Position numbers and translations under genes: made by a program
The notes under the pieces: generated by a model
Database searches by the model: none
What the model saw: only the letters and a program-made list of their open reading frames with translations
Told to the model about the DNA's origin: nothing
NCBI GenBank assembly: GCA_958296165.1
Contig: OY282447.1
Span: 4,811,154-4,875,153, forward strand
Direction of reading: 5' to 3'
From: an uncultured Pseudomonadales bacterium
GTDB taxonomy: Bacteria > Pseudomonadota > Gammaproteobacteria > Pseudomonadales > Azotimanducaceae
Length of the DNA stretch: 64,000 nt
In this document: positions 61,518 to 64,000 of the stretch, one piece after another
How positions within the stretch are numbered: position 1 is the first letter of the stretch
How the letters are laid out: each line of letters opens with the position of its first letter

Positions 61518-62774
61518 ATGGCACAGAACGCGTTCTACGCTCAATCAGGAGGCGTTACCGCCGTCATCAACGCCAGCGCCAGCGGCGTGATCGAAGCCGC
61601 CCGCGAGCACCCGCACCGGATAGGCACGGTGTTCGCGGGCCGCAACGGCATTCTCGGCGCACTGCGCGAGGAGTTGATCGACACCGGCAAGGAGAGCGAC
61701 AGCGCCATCGCGGCGCTGCGCTCGACGCCGGGCGGCGCATTCGGCTCGTGCCGCCACAAGCTGGCCTCGCTGGACGACAACGCACGTGAGTACCAACGTC
61801 TCATGGACGTCTTCCGGGCGCACGACATCGGCTATTTCTTCTACAACGGCGGCGGCGATTCTCAAGATACAGCGCACAAGGTGTCGCAGCTAGGTGAACG
61901 CCTGGGCTATCCGGTGGCCTGCATCGGCATCCCGAAGACGGTCGACAACGATCTGCCGCTCACCGACACCTGCCCCGGCTTCGGTTCGGTGGCCAAATAC
62001 ATCGCCGTGTCGGTACGCGAGGCGGCGCTGGACGTGGCCTCGATGTGCGAGACGTCTACCAAGGTGTTCATTCTGGAGACCATGGGCCGGAACGCTGGCT
62101 GGATCGCCGCAGCCGGCGCCCTGGCGCAGCAGAGTCGGAACGACGCGCCGCACATCATCCTGCTGCCCGAAGTGCCGTTCGACGAAGCGGCGTTCCTAGC
62201 CAAGACCCAAGCCACCGTGGACCGCATCGGCTACTGCGTGATCGTAGTCTCCGAAGGAACGCGCTACGCCGACGGCCGCCTGCTCGCCGACGCTGGCACC
62301 AAAGACGCCTTCGGCCACGCCCAATTGGGCGGCGTGGCGCCGCAGCTGGCCGAGCTTGTGCGCGAACGGCTGGGCTTGAAGTTCCACTGGGCGGTCGCCG
62401 ACTACCTGCAACGCGCCGCTCGTCACCTCGCCTCGGCCACGGACGTCGAGCAGGCCTACGCGGTGGGGCGCCACGCAGTGGAGCTCGCGCTGGCCGGAGG
62501 GAATGCGGCGATGGTCACCATCGTGCGCCTGGCCGACGAACCCTATCGCTGGAAGCTCGGCAACGCGCCCTTGGCGCGGGTCGCCAATATGGAGCGCAAG
62601 CTGCCCAAGGCGTTCATCAGCCGCGACGGCTTCGGCATCAACGCCGCGGCGCGTCGCTATCTGGCGCCGCTGATCGGCGGCGAAGACTACCCGCGTTTCA
62701 AGAACGGCTTGCCGGCGTATGTAACGCTGAAGAACCAAACGGTGCAGAAGAAGCTGCCGCCGTTCGAGATCTGA
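61518..62774 (+). CDS. pfp: 6-phosphofructokinase, probably PPi-dependent
   Basis: 418 aa. Substrate motifs NGGGDSQDTAHKVS and IPKTVDNDLPLTD replace the ATP-enzyme GGDGS pattern and favour pyrophosphate use. MGRNAGWIAAAGAL and EGTRYADG are family marks. It interconverts fructose 6-phosphate and fructose 1,6-bisphosphate and, if PPi-dependent, acts reversibly. It stands alone, converging on pgsA. Confidence 0.9.
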   Translation: MAQNAFYAQSGGVTAVINASASGVIEAAREHPHRIGTVFAGRNGILGALREELIDTGKESDSAIAALRSTPGGAFGSCRHKLASLDDNAREYQRLMDVFRAHDIGYFFYNGGGDSQDTAHKVSQLGERLGYPVACIGIPKTVDNDLPLTDTCPGFGSVAKYIAVSVREAALDVASMCETSTKVFILETMGRNAGWIAAAGALAQQSRNDAPHIILLPEVPFDEAAFLAKTQATVDRIGYCVIVVSEGTRYADGRLLADAGTKDAFGHAQLGGVAPQLAELVRERLGLKFHWAVADYLQRAARHLASATDVEQAYAVGRHAVELALAGGNAAMVTIVRLADEPYRWKLGNAPLARVANMERKLPKAFISRDGFGINAAARRYLAPLIGGEDYPRFKNGLPAYVTLKNQTVQKKLPPFEI

Positions 62775-62785
62775 GCGATGGGCGC

Positions 62786-63358
62786 CTACGAGTTGTAAAG
62801 ACCATCCTTCAACGATGGCCAGGCCGTGCGCAGGTACACGACCATGGACCAGATCGTGATGAGCGCCGCCGCATAGAGCAGGATCATGCCGACGATCATC
62901 CACGGCCGATCCATGGCGGGTGGGTTGGCCAGCAGGATGACGATGGCCACCATCTGCATGGCGGTCTTGGCCCGCGCCATCCACGACACGGCCACCAAGC
63001 CGCGCCGGTTGATCTCCGCCATCCACTCGCGCAGCGCCGAGATCACGATTTCTCGACCGATCACGATTACGCCGGGGATGGTCAGCCACAGGTTGGCGTG
63101 GGCGCCGACCAGCAGCACCAGCGCGGTCACCACGGTGAGCTTGTCCGCAACCGGATCCAGAAACGTGCCAAATGGCGTGGTCTGCTCCAGGCGCCGCGCC
63201 AGATATCCGTCCAGCCAATCGGTGATCGCCGCGGTTGCGAACAGCAGTGCCGCCAGCCAGTGGTAGTTGTCCGTGAATACGTACACGAACGCGAACACCG
63301 GAATCAACGCGATTCGCCCTAGCGTGAGGAAGTTCGGCAAGCTCATCGGAATCGGCAA
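62786..63358 (-). CDS. pgsA: CDP-diacylglycerol--glycerol-3-phosphate 3-phosphatidyltransferase
   Basis: 190 aa membrane enzyme of phosphatidylglycerol synthesis with the complete CDP-alcohol motif DWLDGYLARRLEQTTPFGTFLDPVADK (read as D..DG..AR........G...D...D) and five to six transmembrane helices. It follows uvrC by 3 bases, the conserved gammaproteobacterial order. The start may be ATG 63358 or 63346. Confidence 0.95.
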   Translation of the reverse strand: MPIPMSLPNFLTLGRIALIPVFAFVYVFTDNYHWLAALLFATAAITDWLDGYLARRLEQTTPFGTFLDPVADKLTVVTALVLLVGAHANLWLTIPGVIVIGREIVISALREWMAEINRRGLVAVSWMARAKTAMQMVAIVILLANPPAMDRPWMIVGMILLYAAALITIWSMVVYLRTAWPSLKDGLYNS

Positions 63359-63361
63359 CCC

Positions 63362-64000
63362 TCAGCCGTGCAGCGTGCCATGGACGTCGGCCGCCAGCTT
63401 GTGGCTTAAGCCCGGCACCTTGGCGATCTCTTCGGCGCTTGCCCCCTTGATCGCGGCCACCGAGCCAAAGTGCGCCAACAGCTCGCGCTTGCGGCGCGGG
63501 CCGATGCCGTCGATGCGGTCCAGTTCAGACTGGCGGCGCTTCTTCTGGCGCCGTCCGCGGTGGCCGGAGATGGCGAAGCGATGGGCTTCGTCGCGGATGT
63601 GCTGCAACAGATGCATCGCTGGCCCGTTGGGCGGCAATGTTAGCTCCCCTTGCCCGGCAACGATGATCGTCTCCAAGCCCGGCCTCCGAGACGGGCCTTT
63701 GGCGATGCCCAACAAAGCCACGTTGTCCACTTGCAGTTGCTCGAGCACCTCGGCCGCGCGGCCCACTTGACCGGCGCCGCCATCGATGACGAGCGCATCC
63801 GGCAACACGCCGTCGCCCTGCACCAAGCGCGTGTAGCGGCGCTGGATTGCCTGTTCCAAGGCGCCGTAGTCGTCGCCGCGCGGCACGCCTTCGATGTTGA
63901 AGCGGCGGTAATCCGACTTCAGCGGCCCGGCGGTGTCGAAGACCACGCAAGACGCCACGGTCGCTTCGCCGGCGGCATGGCTGATGTCGAAGCACTCCAA
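63362..64000 (-). CDS. uvrC: Excinuclease ABC subunit C, C-terminal part (cut by window end)
   Basis: The last 212 residues of UvrC: the RNase-H-like 5'-incision domain (ECFDISHAAGEATVASCVVFD, RRFNIEGVPRGDDYGALEQA, LVIDGGAGQVGRAAEVL) and the terminal helix-hairpin-helix pair (IDGIGPRRKRELLAHFGS, GLSHKLAADVH). It functions in nucleotide-excision repair. Confidence 0.95.
   Translation of the reverse strand: MECFDISHAAGEATVASCVVFDTAGPLKSDYRRFNIEGVPRGDDYGALEQAIQRRYTRLVQGDGVLPDALVIDGGAGQVGRAAEVLEQLQVDNVALLGIAKGPSRRPGLETIIVAGQGELTLPPNGPAMHLLQHIRDEAHRFAISGHRGRRQKKRRQSELDRIDGIGPRRKRELLAHFGSVAAIKGASAEEIAKVPGLSHKLAADVHGTLHG

Overview
The window is high-GC bacterial DNA. Its gene content and order (an E. 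coli-type nuo cluster, slt-tatD, uvrC-pgsA, pepN and pyrD) suggest an uncultured gammaproteobacterium. Large LRR, Calx-beta, ankyrin and Sel1-repeat proteins, an insertion sequence, toxin-antitoxin genes and many gene fossils suggest a repeat-rich, host-associated or biofilm genome. This is inference; no rRNA or tRNA gene was found.

Layout. 1-690: 3' end of a TonB-dependent receptor. 724-11955 (minus): nuoN, M, L, K, J, I, H, G and F of respiratory complex I, with tight stop/start overlaps. nuoA-E are not upstream of nuoF. That place holds a two-gene ATPase plus RloB-like (Toprim-like) pair at 12100-14017, resembling anti-phage systems. 14138-18691: acyl-CoA and hydroxyacid metabolism (enoyl-CoA hydratase/isomerase, HpcH aldolase, acyl-CoA synthetase, D-2-hydroxyacid dehydrogenase). 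18695-23000: a pepN fossil, two unknown genes, and pepN in frame with the second of them. 23049-26202: pyrD, a DUF433/DUF5615 toxin-antitoxin pair wedged into the start of a P-loop kinase gene between 20-bp direct repeats, and a ComB-like phosphatase. 26240-32941 (minus): an M16 peptidase lipoprotein and a large secreted hydrolase/Calx-beta/LRR gene cut in two by a complete IS5-family element. 33153-39045: amtB, a DUF1080 protein, and a tightly coupled minus-strand group (small membrane protein, GNAT, S9 peptidase, ddl).

39046-47031 is a decayed accessory island: Sel1 fragments, an intact HNH-Sel1 fusion, a SUMF1-like lipoprotein, two inverted tyrosine-recombinase N-terminal fossils, a DUF488 fossil and unknown genes. 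47032-55926 returns to ordinary genes (C39-like peptidase, glutaredoxin-like protein, tatD, slt, uspA, MaoC-like protein, ankyrin protein). 56089-58865 is a second accessory patch with three nuclease-like genes (PD-(D/E)XK, Vsr, DUF2726) and a 115-bp direct repeat that duplicates the vsr 3' end together with the tail of the adjacent carboxylase gene. 58819-64000 holds an acyl-CoA carboxylase carboxyltransferase and biotin carrier, a secreted protein, a phosphofructokinase, pgsA and the 3' part of uvrC.

The most notable material is the set of small cassettes wedged into housekeeping operons with readable scars (nuoF upstream, pyrD-kinase, pepN, vsr-carboxylase) and the IS-split gene whose reading frame can be restored exactly.
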